Shown piece after piece: positions 12,511 to 24,385 of a stretch of DNA of 64,000 nt. This DNA is from Phaffia rhodozyma. Lineage: Eukaryota > Basidiomycota > Tremellomycetes > Cystofilobasidiales > Mrakiaceae. The position numbers and the translations under genes were made by a program. The stretch spans positions 248,001 through 312,000 of the forward strand of contig JACGZH010000009.1 of assembly GCA_014706385.1 (NCBI GenBank). Reading direction: 5' to 3'. Under the pieces are notes generated by a model. The model did not search any database. It worked only from the letters and a program-made list of their open reading frames with translations, and was not told where the DNA came from. The stretch's first letter is position 1. Each line of letters starts with the position of its first letter.

Positions 12511-12867
12511 TCACTCCGGACTACAGCATTCATCGCACTCACCGACGAGTTCACCACTGACCGCGTCTATCTCCAAGCGTTGGATAGAACCTCCATAAGC
12601 GCATGTCTGTTGACTGACACTCCTGACTAAATGCACAGGATAAACATGTGATGACGAAGGCTTACGCATCACCTAGAAATGTTTTCACTGATCAGCGTAG
12701 AGCATGTTCCTGGATTGATGTGACCCTTCTGATCTGTATTCACAGGGTGACGTATCAAACCCACCTGAACAGAACAACAAAGGAACCGCTCGACTTACTC
12801 TAGAGCGCCTATCCTCTCTCGCGCTGGACCTCTCTTCCTCGATCCCGACCGTCTTGATCTTGACCAT
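12511..12867 (-). CDS. Tentative small protein with cysteine-containing C-terminus
   Basis: Reconstructed by reading splice sites. Exon 1 (12867 down to 12799) starts MVKIKTVGIEEERSSARED and ends at a GTAAGT donor. A very short 34-base intron (12765-12798) ends in TTCAG. Exon 2 (from 12764) reads VGLIRHPVNTDQKGHINPG then TCSTLI. A 62-base intron starting GTGAAA and ending TTTAG leads to exon 3, with 'QQTCAYGGSIQRLEIDAV' and then SGELVGECDECCSPE before stop TGA (12511-12513). The three exons stay in one frame across two introns, and exon 3 carries CxxCC. I recognise no family. It would share a 225-base divergent promoter with the gene starting at 13093. The 34-base intron is the weak point. 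An alternative is chance open sequence. Confidence 0.35.
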
Positions 12868-13092
12868 CTTGATCTCGACCTGGTTGTCGCACTCTCAGGG
12901 TCCTTATTCGTCACATCTCTTGCCTGGTCAGTTCCTTTTTCCCCTCTCTTCTCTTCTTGGTCGACAACAATGTTTCAATGAAGTGTTTGTTCTTTCTGTC
13001 TACCATTCTTATTCGAACTTCAACATTCGAGAAAGACTCTTATTCATCTTACTGAACTCATAATCTCGAGTAACATCATCCCTATCACTAAT

Positions 13093-14344
13093 ATGGCCGC
13101 TTTCGCCAGTACTTTAGACCGAACCGAAAAAACCACCGAGGATGTTGGGCTCGAGTCAGCTCTCACAGAGGAACCCTCAAGGTACTCAAACCCGCTTGCT
13201 ACTCCCGGAAAAGACGGTGATCATTCAGGATCCTGTCGGCCAAGCTTGACCTTTGCCAACCAGACCGGTCGAAGAGTTTCCTATACCGTCTGTCTACTCA
13301 TTTCTTGTCTTCGTTCAGTCAGACTTCGTGTACGCGATACTAAAATACAGTTTTCCTGACTTCGATAGCAAATTTCGGTTTTGGACAACGTGCCTGAAGA
13401 GGATGACTCAGATGGATCTCACATCTTCGACGGTTTGGGAGAAGCCGTGGAGAGTGGATCTGGACCAAAAAGTGCTATGGTTTGTACTTGTTTCTATCTT
13501 TCAAGAACGGTTGAGGTTTGTGTCAATGTGGTCGATAGTCGGTCGGTCTACAAGCTGATAGTGAGTTGCTGTTGATACCTTACCATATGTAGTTGGGGTA
13601 CAGAGCCTGGAGGAGAGATTCTGCGGCTTCTGCTACGGACGCAACTGTCGATGAACTTGTACATCCAAACATATCTATCTACCCTTTCTTGACGTGTATC
13701 TGCTCACTGTATCTCGGAAATTTTAGGAACCTTGCCCAATCTCAGCATTCAATCAGGTCTCTCCCCTACACGACTCGTTCCAACCCTCTTTTGGGATGTT
13801 CGATGACTTCCGCTTTTCTTCCCTGGATTCTATCCCAACTAACTTACCCCTGTCTCTCTCATCGATCTCACCTGCTCGACCGGGTACCGCTGAGTCCTCT
13901 TTTAGTCAGGATGAATCTTTTGAGACTCCCAATACGCCAGGCTGGTCTCCAAGACACTCCGGTGCGCCCCGAATGTTCTTGTTGTGTCTTTGGTTATCTC
14001 TATATCCGAACAAGTGACGGTACTCAATGAAGGTTCATGGCCATTGTACGTTTAAAACAGGTTCCTATGCAGGTCCCCCGCCTACTGGGGTTTCCTCTCG
14101 CTCCACTCGATCCTCTGCGCCGGTTATCCATATATCTAATCAATTGGAATCATCCCGAGCATCATCCTTTGATCCCGTTCAGAAACTGATGGAATACCAG
14201 ATAAATACGTTCGCCGGAAAAGATTTATTGGAGTCACCATGGGTTGACGAAACAAGTCCGTCAATGCTTGTCGACACCTCTTTATCGAAACTTGAACAAA
14301 AGATGAGCGCTGCAGATAAAGAAGGCTCGAACCAAAAGTTGTGA
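13093..14344 (+). CDS. Unknown disordered protein with short conserved-looking C-terminal helix
   Basis: I do not recognise this protein. At least five exons join in frame. It starts MAAFASTLDRTEKTTEDVG, then reads 'QISVLDNVPEEDDSDGSHIF', 'GYRAWRRDSAASATDA', 'FNQVSPLHDSFQPSFGMFDD' and 'ESFETPNTPGWSPRHSG'. It is mostly Ser/Pro/Asp-rich and probably disordered, with many SP/TP sites. The C-terminal part ('DPVQKLMEYQINTFAGKDLL', 'LSKLEQKMSAADKE') looks helical. The intron around 13960-14080 has no clear donor. The stop at 14342-14344 is the simplest end. A good GTGAGA donor at the stop and an acceptor at 14542 would instead extend the protein to a stop at 14580-14582. Open sequence after 14543 in another frame ('RLAETLEKHFFEV') leaves the true end unsettled. 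Confidence 0.6.
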
Positions 14345-14660
14345 GAAGTAATGTCTGGTAGAAAGAGCAAGCAAGATCATCTCTGCTTGATCCCATTAGA
14401 CCTACCTCTGTCTCTCGAATTCAAACAATCACATTTCCTCGCAATCTACTCCTTCCACATCATCGTTTATCTGATTCGAACTATCACGAACCTTGTTAGA
14501 TGTATTTCTTATATTTCTTATGAATATCTTATGGCTATATAGCGTTTGGCAGAAACCCTGGAGAAACATTTCTTTGAAGTGACATCCATGGAGGAAGTTT
14601 GCAGAGTGACGAGTGGGGGCTATCTGTCGATCAATCAGTTGATTGAACAGCCAGAATTGA

Positions 14661-14668
14661 CACGTGAC
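14661..14668 (+). promoter_or_regulatory. CACGTGAC box upstream of bL33m
   Basis: A single CACGTG palindrome followed by AC lies about 90 bases upstream of the bL33m start codon. The same CACGTGA core recurs before NOP2. CACGTG is the core site of bHLH factors such as Cbf1. The link here is inference. Confidence 0.45.
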
Positions 14669-14749
14669 CAATCGCCCCATTTCGGCCCTGAACGCCTTCA
14701 CGCTCCCTCTTCCGTCTACCCACCAACACTCAACATACTCATTCACATC

Positions 14750-15318
14750 ATGGCCGGAAGGAGTAGCAGCAAAAAAGCCAGGTTCGTATATCACTCTCTG
14801 GCTGCTACCAGCAATCTCATAATTGTGAGGTTTGAAAGATATCGAGCAGCTTGTTTCTGATCTTTTGAACCTCCTTTCTACCTCTCACTCCTTACCTGTC
14901 CTTGGTTCGGATCGGATCGACTTTTTATTCAATTCCTCCTCTTCCTTTCCTTTCTCATTGTCATCGTTCTGTTTGAACTTTACTCTGAATCACTACATCG
15001 TTCGAATAAACTCTTCCTCAATGGTGCTCTGAAATGATTAGAACGATCCTTGTCAAGCTTGTCAGCACAGCGTTGACGGGTACGTTTTACGGAGTTGCGA
15101 GACCCAGGTTGTCACCGAAGATGGCGATGATGAAGTATGATAAAGCTGGTGAGTTTTTTTCGTTGTTTCGTATCTTTGTCCCTCCTCCTTTTATTTTCCC
15201 TCCTCTTTGGGCTGGCCTTGGATTGGCTCTGGGTCTGGTTGGTCAAAACTCTAATGTCGAACGAACAGCTGTGGGCGGGGGTATAGCCGGCCAAATCATG
15301 ATAATGAGAAAGGCGTGA
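14750..15318 (+). CDS. Mitochondrial large-subunit ribosomal protein bL33m
   Basis: Small structural protein of the mitochondrial ribosome. Three exons. Exon 1 codes MAGRSSSKKAR and ends at a GTTCGT donor; the acceptor is ATTAG near 15040. Exon 2 reads TILVKLVSTALTGTFYG and then 'ARPRLSPKMAMMKYDK', which matches the bacterial L33 core (VKLVSTAGTG..Y.T..RPR....MMKYDP). The final exon after the acceptor at 15268 gives AVGGGIAGQIMIMRKA and stop at 15316-15318. That tail does not resemble the usual 'VVKRHVLF' ending of L33, so either the C-terminus has diverged or the last intron boundary is wrong. There is no recognisable cleavable presequence, common for this very short protein. Total about 62 residues. 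Confidence 0.75.
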
Positions 15319-16476
15319 GAGCTGTTCATGACAGTAGGAGAAGCATCCTTCTCTGATAAAAGATCATATTCGCCTATTTCTCTCTGATCTGCATCTTGAC
15401 TATCAAACATTTGACTAATCATTACATCTTCTTGTCTCTAACTATGCTCGTGTCTCGTCAATACGCGTGAAACTCCTGGAATTCAACCATGTCTTTCATC
15501 ATAGTCAACCGACACGTCCTGTTCGTGGAGAAAGGCCGATTATAAATAAATAAAAATGACCATTCAACTCTCCTCATTGGTTCAAGGGCACTCATATTCA
15601 ATATTCCGTACCGTCGGAACGATAGAAAGAGAAAGAGAATTAAAGGTAAAACTAAGAACCTAGCCAAGTTGCATCAATCCGATTTCTGGAAAGCGTTTAG
15701 AGAAGGAAGTTGAGAAGAGCCTCCAACTTTGATCTTTGGTCGAAGATGTGTTTCTCTGCAGATACTTCCCAGAACGAAGATTTTTCTAATCGGTAATAGC
15801 CCAGTGAGCAAAGTGTCGATGGGCGTAAGAAGAATGAGAGAATAGAGAAAAACTCATCCAGAGAAATACTAAGAATTGAGGTCAAGGGGTGGGTATACAA
15901 ACTCTCAAGAGAGCTTTTGAAAGAGATAAGGAAAGATAGAAAGATTCGTTTGAGTATCTGAACGAAGGGTAAAAGGGGGAGAATCTTTTTACAGGGAGAA
16001 TAAGAAAGACAACGGCGGGCCAAATCGGCCGTCGATGAGGAACGTGCAAGAAGCTTTTAAGAAGCCAGAAGAAAACGAATAGGAAAACAGGAAGAGAAGA
16101 AGAAAAGACGAAGAAAGCCCATATCCAGTCATTTAGTCAAAGAGAATACCGAAAGGAAGAGAAAAAAATCCGGTAGAGATGCATGAGAAGGAATAAACAG
16201 CGATTTAAAGCAGAAGAGAATATATGGCGATGGCGAGAATATGTATAAGGACGTATATGAAGTTGACCTAAATAAGAGAAAGTGTACAAAATAGGTGAGC
16301 ACAGTCAAGCTGTTTTTTTTTAGCGCCAACTCAAAGACCGACGTAAACATGGAACGAAAGGACGAACCGATTAAAACTATATAATGCAATTAGTCGGTCA
16401 GTTTGAGCCGTCTAGAGAAAGACAGATGGATTGTTCTATTGAACGCATATATCGGTATTCACGTCAGCGAATTTGT
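15319..16476. other. Convergent spacer with strand-bias flip
   Basis: Lies between the 3' ends of bL33m (plus) and BEM3 (minus). The first 120 bases are C+T-rich on the plus strand. From about 15600 to 16330 the plus strand is strongly purine-rich (long GA/AG runs), so the BEM3 sense strand is pyrimidine-rich. Minus-strand open frames at 15697-16023 and 16129-16389 are low-complexity Phe/Leu/Ser products of that bias. No RNA gene is seen. Confidence 0.6.
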
Positions 16477-19400
16477 TCAACAACAAGGAGCGAGAGAAGA
16501 ATAAAGAGGGGAATGGAACGAACAACGCCGATCGCTTGCTGAAGCAGGATTGGTGAATTGCTCTGGGATAGCAGGGGGAGGTTGATATACAGGGGATCGG
16601 ATAGTGCTATCCATATCTACCACAGACGGGTTGAATTCACCTGAGACATCTTCATCCTCGGTCGTTCCATCGTTGCTACTCTCTTCTTCTAGCTGATCAC
16701 TGTCTGATTACAAGTACAAGAATGGAAAAACAATCAGTTTCAGGGCCAAAGATGTGTCCTCAAAAAGACAGAACTTACTGGTCAGTTTCCTTCCGTAGAG
16801 CCCCAACATCTGTTCTGCACCAGAGGACGACAAAAAGCTAGCTGAGTTTCTCTTTGTTTTGTCCTGATCAGGATCCATACCGAGCCTAGATGATTGAGTT
16901 GGTTCTTGATCTACCGGGTCTATGGATAAAGCTTCCGGGCTAGCGGTGGTTCCAGAGACAGCTTCTGGGGGGTCTTCGAAGATATCTTGGAATCTGGAGA
17001 TTGGAAAAAAACGCAAGTGACATATCAGCCCACATATACCAAATCAGATTCCAGCAGACTTGACAAATTAGACCCACTGAGAAACCAGTTCAGAGAACAC
17101 TCCAGCAGGAATACCTAGAGTTGGCGAGAAAACAATCCCGACCTATACAAAGTTGTCCAAGATAAGTGGAGCGAACTCAATAGAGGGGGCAAGCTAATGA
17201 CTCACGTTTCGCAGAGTCATCTTGTTCACAGCAGCATTCTCCACGATCAAGATTAGATGAGCAGTCAATGCTCTCAAGAGGCAGTAGTTATGGACAGGAA
17301 GCTGCCCCACAAGGTGCCGAAGCTCTCGGATCCTATCTTTTGACTCGGCCAAATCTATACGTGTGTTCGTTTTCGGTCAGCTCTTGAGACATTATATCTT
17401 CGAGGAGCATCTAGAAGTGACGAACCGATTACAGCTAGAAACTGCATGTGAAGCTCTCGAGTCAACAGACTAGTAGTAAGCTCGCGAAGGAAGAGCTGCG
17501 ATTTGAGAAAGGGTATGATCAGTCTGGTCTCATGTTGATGAGCAACTCGAAAGGAAGATAAACACACCTTGAGAAGACCTGCGATGGCATGTGGGTCTAC
17601 CGGTTCACCGTGCTGAAGCAGATCAAAGTCTCCATCTGAAGCAGCGCCAAGCGAAAAATATAATTCTGGTCAAGAACTGCTATTAGACTCGTTTTGATCA
17701 ATGCTTTCAAAGACGAACCAGTATTGAACCGCTCTCGTAGACTTTTGATCAAAGCGGTAGATCCGCTGAGACGATAGATCCCTTCCTCTAGCTCTGCGTT
17801 CTTTGCTTCGAGGTACTTGATACTAAAGGCCAAGAAGATGTCAAACACACTAATCTCAGCAAAGCCATTCTCACGAAAGAGTCTTATACTGTAACAGATA
17901 GCTAAGGGACGGACCATCGAAAGACAACCGCGGGAAGGCCCGCTATTTCAGCAACCAGAACTGATTCTGCCAACGGGACCGCAAAAACAGGTCGAGCAGC
18001 CACCAAATTGCTATGAGAAGATGACCCGCCTTTTCAAAGCGCCGAATAAATAGAATCAACTGAATATACATGGTAGAGAAAGATAAGGAAGAGAGAGAAC
18101 GTACTAATCTTTCCAAAGCCAAAGCCCCATCTTCCGGACTTTGACTTTCGCTCTCTATCCGGCAAGTCATCTTTGGCTCCAAACTTGAAGCCGGCCGGAA
18201 TGGGCGCTCCTCCCTGAGGTCCTGAGATCTTGTGCCTCGACCGAAATGAGTCCTTCTCTTCTTGAAGGCTTCCTTGAGTGATAGGAGGCGACCGAGAAGG
18301 AGGCGGTAATCTAGAAACCACTCTTGGTGGAGGCAAGTTGCTTTGTCGCTGAGACCTCGAATCAGGTTGGGCGCCTGAATTACTTGCAAATGGACCATTG
18401 CCGTTTGGAGAGAGCCCAAACGGCCTCTCTGTGATGACCGACAAGAGACCAGCGTCGCTTCGGACAGACGACGTGCTACCTCTTCGACCGGAGTCAAACA
18501 TTCGAGGAGGAGCTTCCAATGGTATCTCAGCCGCTGCTGCTACTGTTGACGCAGGCGGACCAGTCGTCAAGTTTGTTCTGGACAGTGTGCTCTGGTTGAC
18601 CTGGGAGAGAGGCTTGGCTGGACCAACGATGATATCATCCTTTGAGAGCTTTCGAACCGAAGGCTTGCGTTGAACACCCTTCAGACTGTTATTCGTTGAA
18701 GACCGAGGAATCCCTATTGTAGGCGACTTCTCAGCTGCCTGTTGGTCCTGAGGAGTTGAATTGGTCGCTCGAGGGAAGTCTCCTGTAGTGAACCGGACGA
18801 GCATTTTGACCCACTGATGGTGATGCAGATCATAGTATGAAAAGAAAAGGTACAAATGATCAGAGACGTCTGCTTTTCGCCTGATCTTTCTCCGTAGCTT
18901 GAGAACAGTGATCACTCACTTCGTCTCGATCCTCATCGGTCTCTGCACAGAGAACATGTCGCGTTCCTTTTGAGCCAGAGATCGAGCTCTCGATGATCAA
19001 GAACGCGTGACGTTGATGTGGGTCGTTTCCTTCGGTGCTTTCTTTACTGCGACCGATCTGAGCGCCTGCTATGGGTATCGAGCCGACGTAAGGGCCTCCC
19101 TTCTACTCAAATCCGAGTCGACATATAAAGATAGCCAAACACACACAGACACACGCGTATCGAACAACCATGGATTTCGTTTGGATCAGTTCTACCCCAT
19201 GATAACGAGCCAACAAGGATATATGTACTTACGGTCTCAAAGTAGTCCATTACTGGACGACCGAGCGCGCCTAATATGAAATACCGTCTCTTCATCCCTC
19301 CTAATCTCTGACCTCGACGTGTGAGATATCCTTCTTTGGTGACCGGGATCGAATCCTTCTCGAGAGGGATCACGTCAGTACTGAGGAAGTAGCAAAAGTC

Positions 19401-22086
19401 CTCTTTGTCCGACATTCTTGCTTGCAAGACGGAAATCAGATAGGCCTCCAACAAACCCTTCAATTTATGGTTTGAAATTAAACATGATTGGAGGAACAAT
19501 CTTTTTCAGCAAAATGATAGACATTGTACACATGCCACAAACGAAGACTTGCTTACCTTTCTTTGATCGACCTTACTCATCGAAAATTCTCTCCAGGCTT
19601 TGGCCTCAGGCAACGATGGGATCCCTAGAGCTTTCGTCTCTTTCCGTCCAGTCCTCTTTCTTAAACTATTATCGAGAGCCAGAAAGTCGGAGAACAACTT
19701 GTCGACCTTCCAGACTTTTGGTTGGCTTAACCCTGATGATGACGTTTTCTCAGCAATGGACGATGTCAAAGACGATGATGATGGTGAGGGAAGAGAAACC
19801 GAAATGGTAATTCTGAATCGAACGACGTCCTTCCCATATTCATTCGTCATCACTCCGCAGGAGGGAATCATGATCTTTGTATACGGCAACATTGGAAAAC
19901 TCAGCCTGACCTGGAAACCCGAAGGCGAGGAGCTGAGAGCTTGATCATGGTTTGGATCCGAAGAAATGGTTTCTTCCGACTCTTGCTGGAAGTACATAGG
20001 AACAGACGTTGAGAATCCAACGGGTGTACTACCAGATCGGATGAACGATGAGTTTGAAGAAAAAGGCGAAGGCGGCGGCCGGATTTGAGGAGTCGAAGAA
20101 GACGGGTGTGTTGAAGATGAGGACTGAAATTGCCGAGGAGAGATCTGGCGCGGGGTATGATTGGCCAACGATGAACTTGACGAGTAGGAAGGTAGTCTAT
20201 GGAGATTGGGATCGTTTGTGGAGGAGGTATAGTTCCCTGCGAGGGGCCCGGACGAGCCACGATAGTGGTGTTGGGCTAGTCGGATTTCTTCCAGGTGAAA
20301 CTTTCTTGCCAGATCATGGTCTGTAAGAGAGTTTGGAGAGATATGTTCTCTGAACGCCAGGTGTTGCTGCCTCTGAAGCTCCTTTTCCGGACCCAGTGGA
20401 AATGCTTCTGAGTCCATCAACGATTCCTCCAGACTTCCGTTCTTTTCCTGATCAAATGTCGTCTGATAGGTCATTGGAGGCAATAGGGGAGACGCGAGAA
20501 AGTTCGAGGGATCCTGGGCGGGTTGAACAGCGGAATTACTAGAAGCAGAATATGAGCGAGATCTTTGGCTGCGATCGTTTTCGGGCGAAGACACGGATAG
20601 CACGTAGGTAGGTGCTTGAGTGGAAAGACTGTCAGGCCTGGATCCTTCGGGCAGAGAAGCTAATGGTACGCCCAATGAGTTAGGCTTGCTTGAATCGGGT
20701 CTCTCAGAATCGAGCAGGCTTCTTCCTACATGGTCCCTCTGAGAGGAACCCTCAGACTGTTGTTCGGGATTTCCGGGCAAAGACAACTGTTCGATTGGCC
20801 TACCTTTCGAAAGTATGATTGGAGACGAGAGCGAGTGTTGGCCAGAAGAAGTTTGAGGAGTTGTTGGAGTGATGAGTGGGGGAGCGGGAGAAGAAGAGGA
20901 GGAAGAGGAGGATTGATCGTCGTGTAAGCTAGAGTTGTTAAAAGCAGAGGAGGACGGTTGCTCGGTTGACGAGGGTATAGGTGCCAGTCGACCGGTGTCT
21001 GCTCGGCCTGTCGAATCTGCCTGCAATTTTGGACTGCTGATCGCCCCGACGTCAAGATCACCCCAATCTCTAGCCAATCTAGCTCCACCAGTCCATTGTT
21101 CGTCGGTCAGGATACCACCGATGGTCGATTGAGACAGGTTACTAATATTTGTGTTTATGCTGGCAAAAGTGTCGGTACTGATAATTGATGAGTTGCTCTC
21201 CATCCTGTCCCGAGAGCTATTCCCACGGGTGCTCCGGATGATCTCCTCACTCCATTGACGCTTGCCTAACGAAAGTTGCTGTTGCTGTTGTTGGCCAAGC
21301 GTCAGGCCGGCAGAAGTCGACGAGCTTCTGGGAGGAAGGCTACCGGAAGCATTCCCACCAACGCCAAGGCCGGACATGGGTCCAGCCAGAGACGGATTCG
21401 AATCTCCGCCCAGACCGAGTGATGAATACGAGTTTGGTAGGTAGGAGGCTGACGGCATGTATCCTCCCTGATCAGGCGGGGAGACTGCTCTATTCAATCT
21501 ACACGCTATCAACGCCCGGTCTCGTTCGCCGCGAAGTCGACTCTCTGTGTTCCTCGAGGCGTCTGCTTTGAGCTGAAGGTTTTGAATGATTTTCCATAGA
21601 CCGGCTAATTGGAATAGCAGAGAAAGAAGAGCGGAGAGAACGAGGGAAGGAGAAGAACACACGATAAAACCTGTCAGCCCGAGCAGAAGCGATTGATTGT
21701 GCCAGAACATGACAACAGACCCTCTCCAGACTCACCGTTCTCTTCCACAGAATGATTTCTGTCTCTGACGACGGCTTCTAAAGCACGGCTGTAATCTCCT
21801 CCATTGGACTCGAGAACACCTGTGACCGTCATGGCTGGTAGAGAGCCCAGGCTGGACAGATTGGACGGACTCCTTGGGATCGTCAGCACGTCCAAGGAAG
21901 GTTGCGTGATGAGGGAAGCGGCTGATGCACCATTCGATGGTTTTGGAGACGAATTCGAGGCTGAGAGAGACATGATAAGGTGAGCCGACTGCCTTGAATG
22001 ACTTCACCAAGACAAGACAGATGGAGAGAATGACAAGAAGAACAAAAGAAGAAGATCACGTACCTGTCCGCTTGGATTCAGCCATG
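16477..22086 (-). CDS. BEM3: Bem3-type Rho GTPase-activating protein (PX-PH-RhoGAP)
   Basis: Turns off Cdc42/Rho GTPases during polarised growth and docks on phosphoinositide membranes. ATG at 22084-22086 (MAESKRTG). The exons give, in order: a Ser-rich N-terminus; a short coiled coil ('LWKIIQNLQLKADASRNTES'); about 450 residues of Ser/Gln/Pro-rich disorder (19950-21500); a PX domain ('VVRFRITISVSLPSP', 'KVWKVDKLFSDFLALDNSL', 'LGIPSLPEAKAWREFSM'); a PH domain ('VTKEGYLTRRGQRLGGMKRR'); a proline-rich linker; and RhoGAP ('VPLAESVLVAEIAGLPAVVF', 'EEGIYRLSGSTALIKSLRER', 'NKMTLRNVGIVFSPTLGIP'). The arginine finger sits in GIYRLSGS. The PX-PH-GAP order is that of yeast Bem3. The last exon, reached by a spliced frame, ends SLAPCC and TGA at 16477-16479. 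The C-terminal tail is acidic and disordered. Boundary of the last intron is moderately sure. Confidence 0.92.
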
Positions 22087-22434
22087 ATAAACAAACAGCT
22101 TAGCTGAACTGAAAGGGCGATGATACGCGGGCTATTGATGAAGGAAGGGAAAGACTACCTAGGGATCAGATTTCCCAGAAAGCAAGCAAGCAACGTTTGC
22201 CAGAGGAGAAGGTTCAAGATATCAGGTATATACAGGGTATGTGTATGCGTGTTGTCTGGAGTGACAGATAGAAGATAGAAGCAAAGTCGATGTGGTGTTG
22301 TGTGGTGTGACAGGAGGAGCAGAAGGAGAGAAAGGAGGGGAAAAAATCGGCTGAGTATTTTGGTCGGCGCGTGCAAGAGATGGAAAACAGGGAAATACAC
22401 ATCGGATCAACATCTCAATCAACGACCATCTATC
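22087..22434. promoter_or_regulatory. Divergent promoter, BEM3 / Acinus-like gene
   Basis: The spacer is 348 bases between start codons of opposite genes. Around 22210-22340 it has TG/GA-rich low-complexity sequence ('gtgtggtgttgtgtggtgtg'). No defined box is identified. Confidence 0.6.
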
Positions 22435-24385
22435 ATGCTTGATATACCCTCTTTGAAAGTTACAGGTCAGTCTTTCTTTTTGTCGATCAGATTGGCTTGG
22501 TGTGGAGAGTTATTTATGTTACTGATTGATATGTTGCTTTCTTTCAGAGCTCAAAGCGGAACTCGACAAGGCCGGAGTGAGCTACTCAAAGTCATCAAAA
22601 AAAGCAGATGCAAGTATTCCCAGCCATCTCGCGTACTCTCAATCAGTCGTGTTCTTGGTCTTATCATCTTTTTTTATTTTCTCCCGGACACGTATCTATC
22701 CGGATGAATAGCTCGTCGCTCTTCTTCAGAGCCATTCAGCGTCAACGCCGATCGTGGACGAGTCCGTCGTCGGCGGGGAACCAACGCCCTCGACTGGATT
22801 CGAACTCGAACTAGACGTGAACGGCAAGATTGCTCCTGTGTCTACACTATCCATCCCTCCTCCTGCCGAGGTTGTTCCTGGTTGTGAACCACTGGCGGAA
22901 GCATCTGTCGAGCAGCCTGCGGACGAGCAGCCGGATATCCCGGTAGCTCCTAATCCAGATGAGATTCCTGTTCCTTTGACGGGAGAACAGGAAGCGGCTG
23001 TCAAAGAAGCTGAAGAGTTGGGTGCTGGATCAAACGGGGCGGAAGGTGCATCTAACGCAGGAATTGCTTTGAATGAGGTCGGATCAGAACCAAAGGCAGA
23101 GGAAGAGAGCAAAGTTGAGCCAAAGGCCGAAGCCGAGGCCGAAAACAAGAAGCGAAGCCTTGATACCGAAGAGGAAGAGGAAGAGATCGAAAGCGTGAAC
23201 AAACGAGCCCGACCAGATTCGCCTGATACATCCATCGCCGTCACTACTGCCGCTGTCCAAGTAATTCAACCTCAAGAGATTGATCCGTCCGCCGAGCAAC
23301 CCTCGAACTTCATCGAAGGTGGTCATCCACCGACACGTTCACTTTATATAACTAATCTCCGACGGCCGCTTCCTGATGAAGCGCTCCGAAGTCTACTGGA
23401 CCCGTTCGGACCTATCGATCATCATGCCGGCTACAGCGGCGGTGACGACGAAAGCGACGGTGGTTGGTGGTTGAGCCCTGTAAAGTCCCACGCGTTCGTT
23501 TCTTATATGGACGCAGCTTCGGCCAAGAGGGCTTACGAAGGTTTACAATCGCTCGAGGGATTTCCACCAGAAGCAATCGATCCACCGGCTCTCAAGGTGG
23601 AATATCTATCTACGGGTGTGATCCCATCATTGGTCGACCAGGAAGAGGCTTCCTGGCGAGGAGGAAGGAAAAAGCTGAATTTGATTATCCGGAAAGAGTC
23701 GTCGGTGAATCAGCAAGGAACGGATCACTGGGTGTTTGAGTACAAGAGCGCAGGGGATGTCAGCTTGGTGGGGAATAGACGTCCAACAGGAGGGATACCG
23801 AATATCGGTTTCCGACCTCCCGCCGGGGGTGGTGGCCCTTCTGCGTTCCGACCTTCATCGGCCGTGCGCCCAGTCGGACCGGGTTCGTTCGACGACCGCA
23901 GATCAAACGCATCCAATCGACCGCCGACGGGTCCTCGGATCCCACCGACGGGTCCTGCCGGACGAGCCGGTCCTTCACACCCGTCTCTGAACGCGAATGT
24001 GCCGACCGGTCCTTCTGGATCGACCGTCAGACCCACAGTTGGTAGGTCGACCAACGGACATGACTCTCGACCTGGTTGGACCGCGGCCGACCGAAGAAGA
24101 GAGGAAAACTTCAAGAGTAGTAGAAGAGATCAAAGAGATAGGAATCTGGAGAGGAACCCGAGAGATTTAAGAGATTCAAGACCCTCTTGGGATAGGGATT
24201 CGAGGGATTCGAGGGATTATCGAGCGCCGAAAAGAGATGGTCCATGGGTAGGGCGGAACAGGGATCGGAGCAGGAGTAGAAGCAGGTCTAGAGACAGAGA
24301 CAGAGAAAGAAACAGAGACAGAGACAGAGGAAACTATGGGAGATCGCGCGGAGATTCTTACAGGCCTACAGACGACAGACGGTGA
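22435..24385 (+). CDS. SAP-RRM-RS nuclear protein resembling Acinus
   Basis: Probably binds RNA in the splicing or exon-junction machinery. Exon 1 codes MLDIPSLKVT and joins exon 2 'ELKAELDKAGVSYSKSSKKA', then 'DLVALLQSH', forming an N-terminal SAP motif. An acidic Ala/Glu/Pro linker follows with a basic cluster ('KKRSLDTEEEEEEIESVNKR', a possible nuclear signal). The RRM spans roughly 23335-23620 ('RSLYITNLRRPLPDEALRSL' with RNP2-like YITNL; 'SHAFVSYMDAASAKRAYEGL' with the RNP1-like strand). The tail is rich in Pro/Gly, then RD/RS dipeptides ('SRDSRDSRDYR', 'RDRDRERNRDRDRG'). The order SAP, RRM, RS-like tail is that of Acinus of the ASAP/PSAP complexes. The RSB segment after the RRM is only weakly recognisable, so the orthology is inferred. 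Confidence 0.75.

Noticed and set aside
12646..12712. TGATGA and CTGA boxes suggesting a C/D snoRNA
   Set aside because: The D box is not next to the short pairing ends, and the stretch is better explained by exons and an intron of the tentative small gene.
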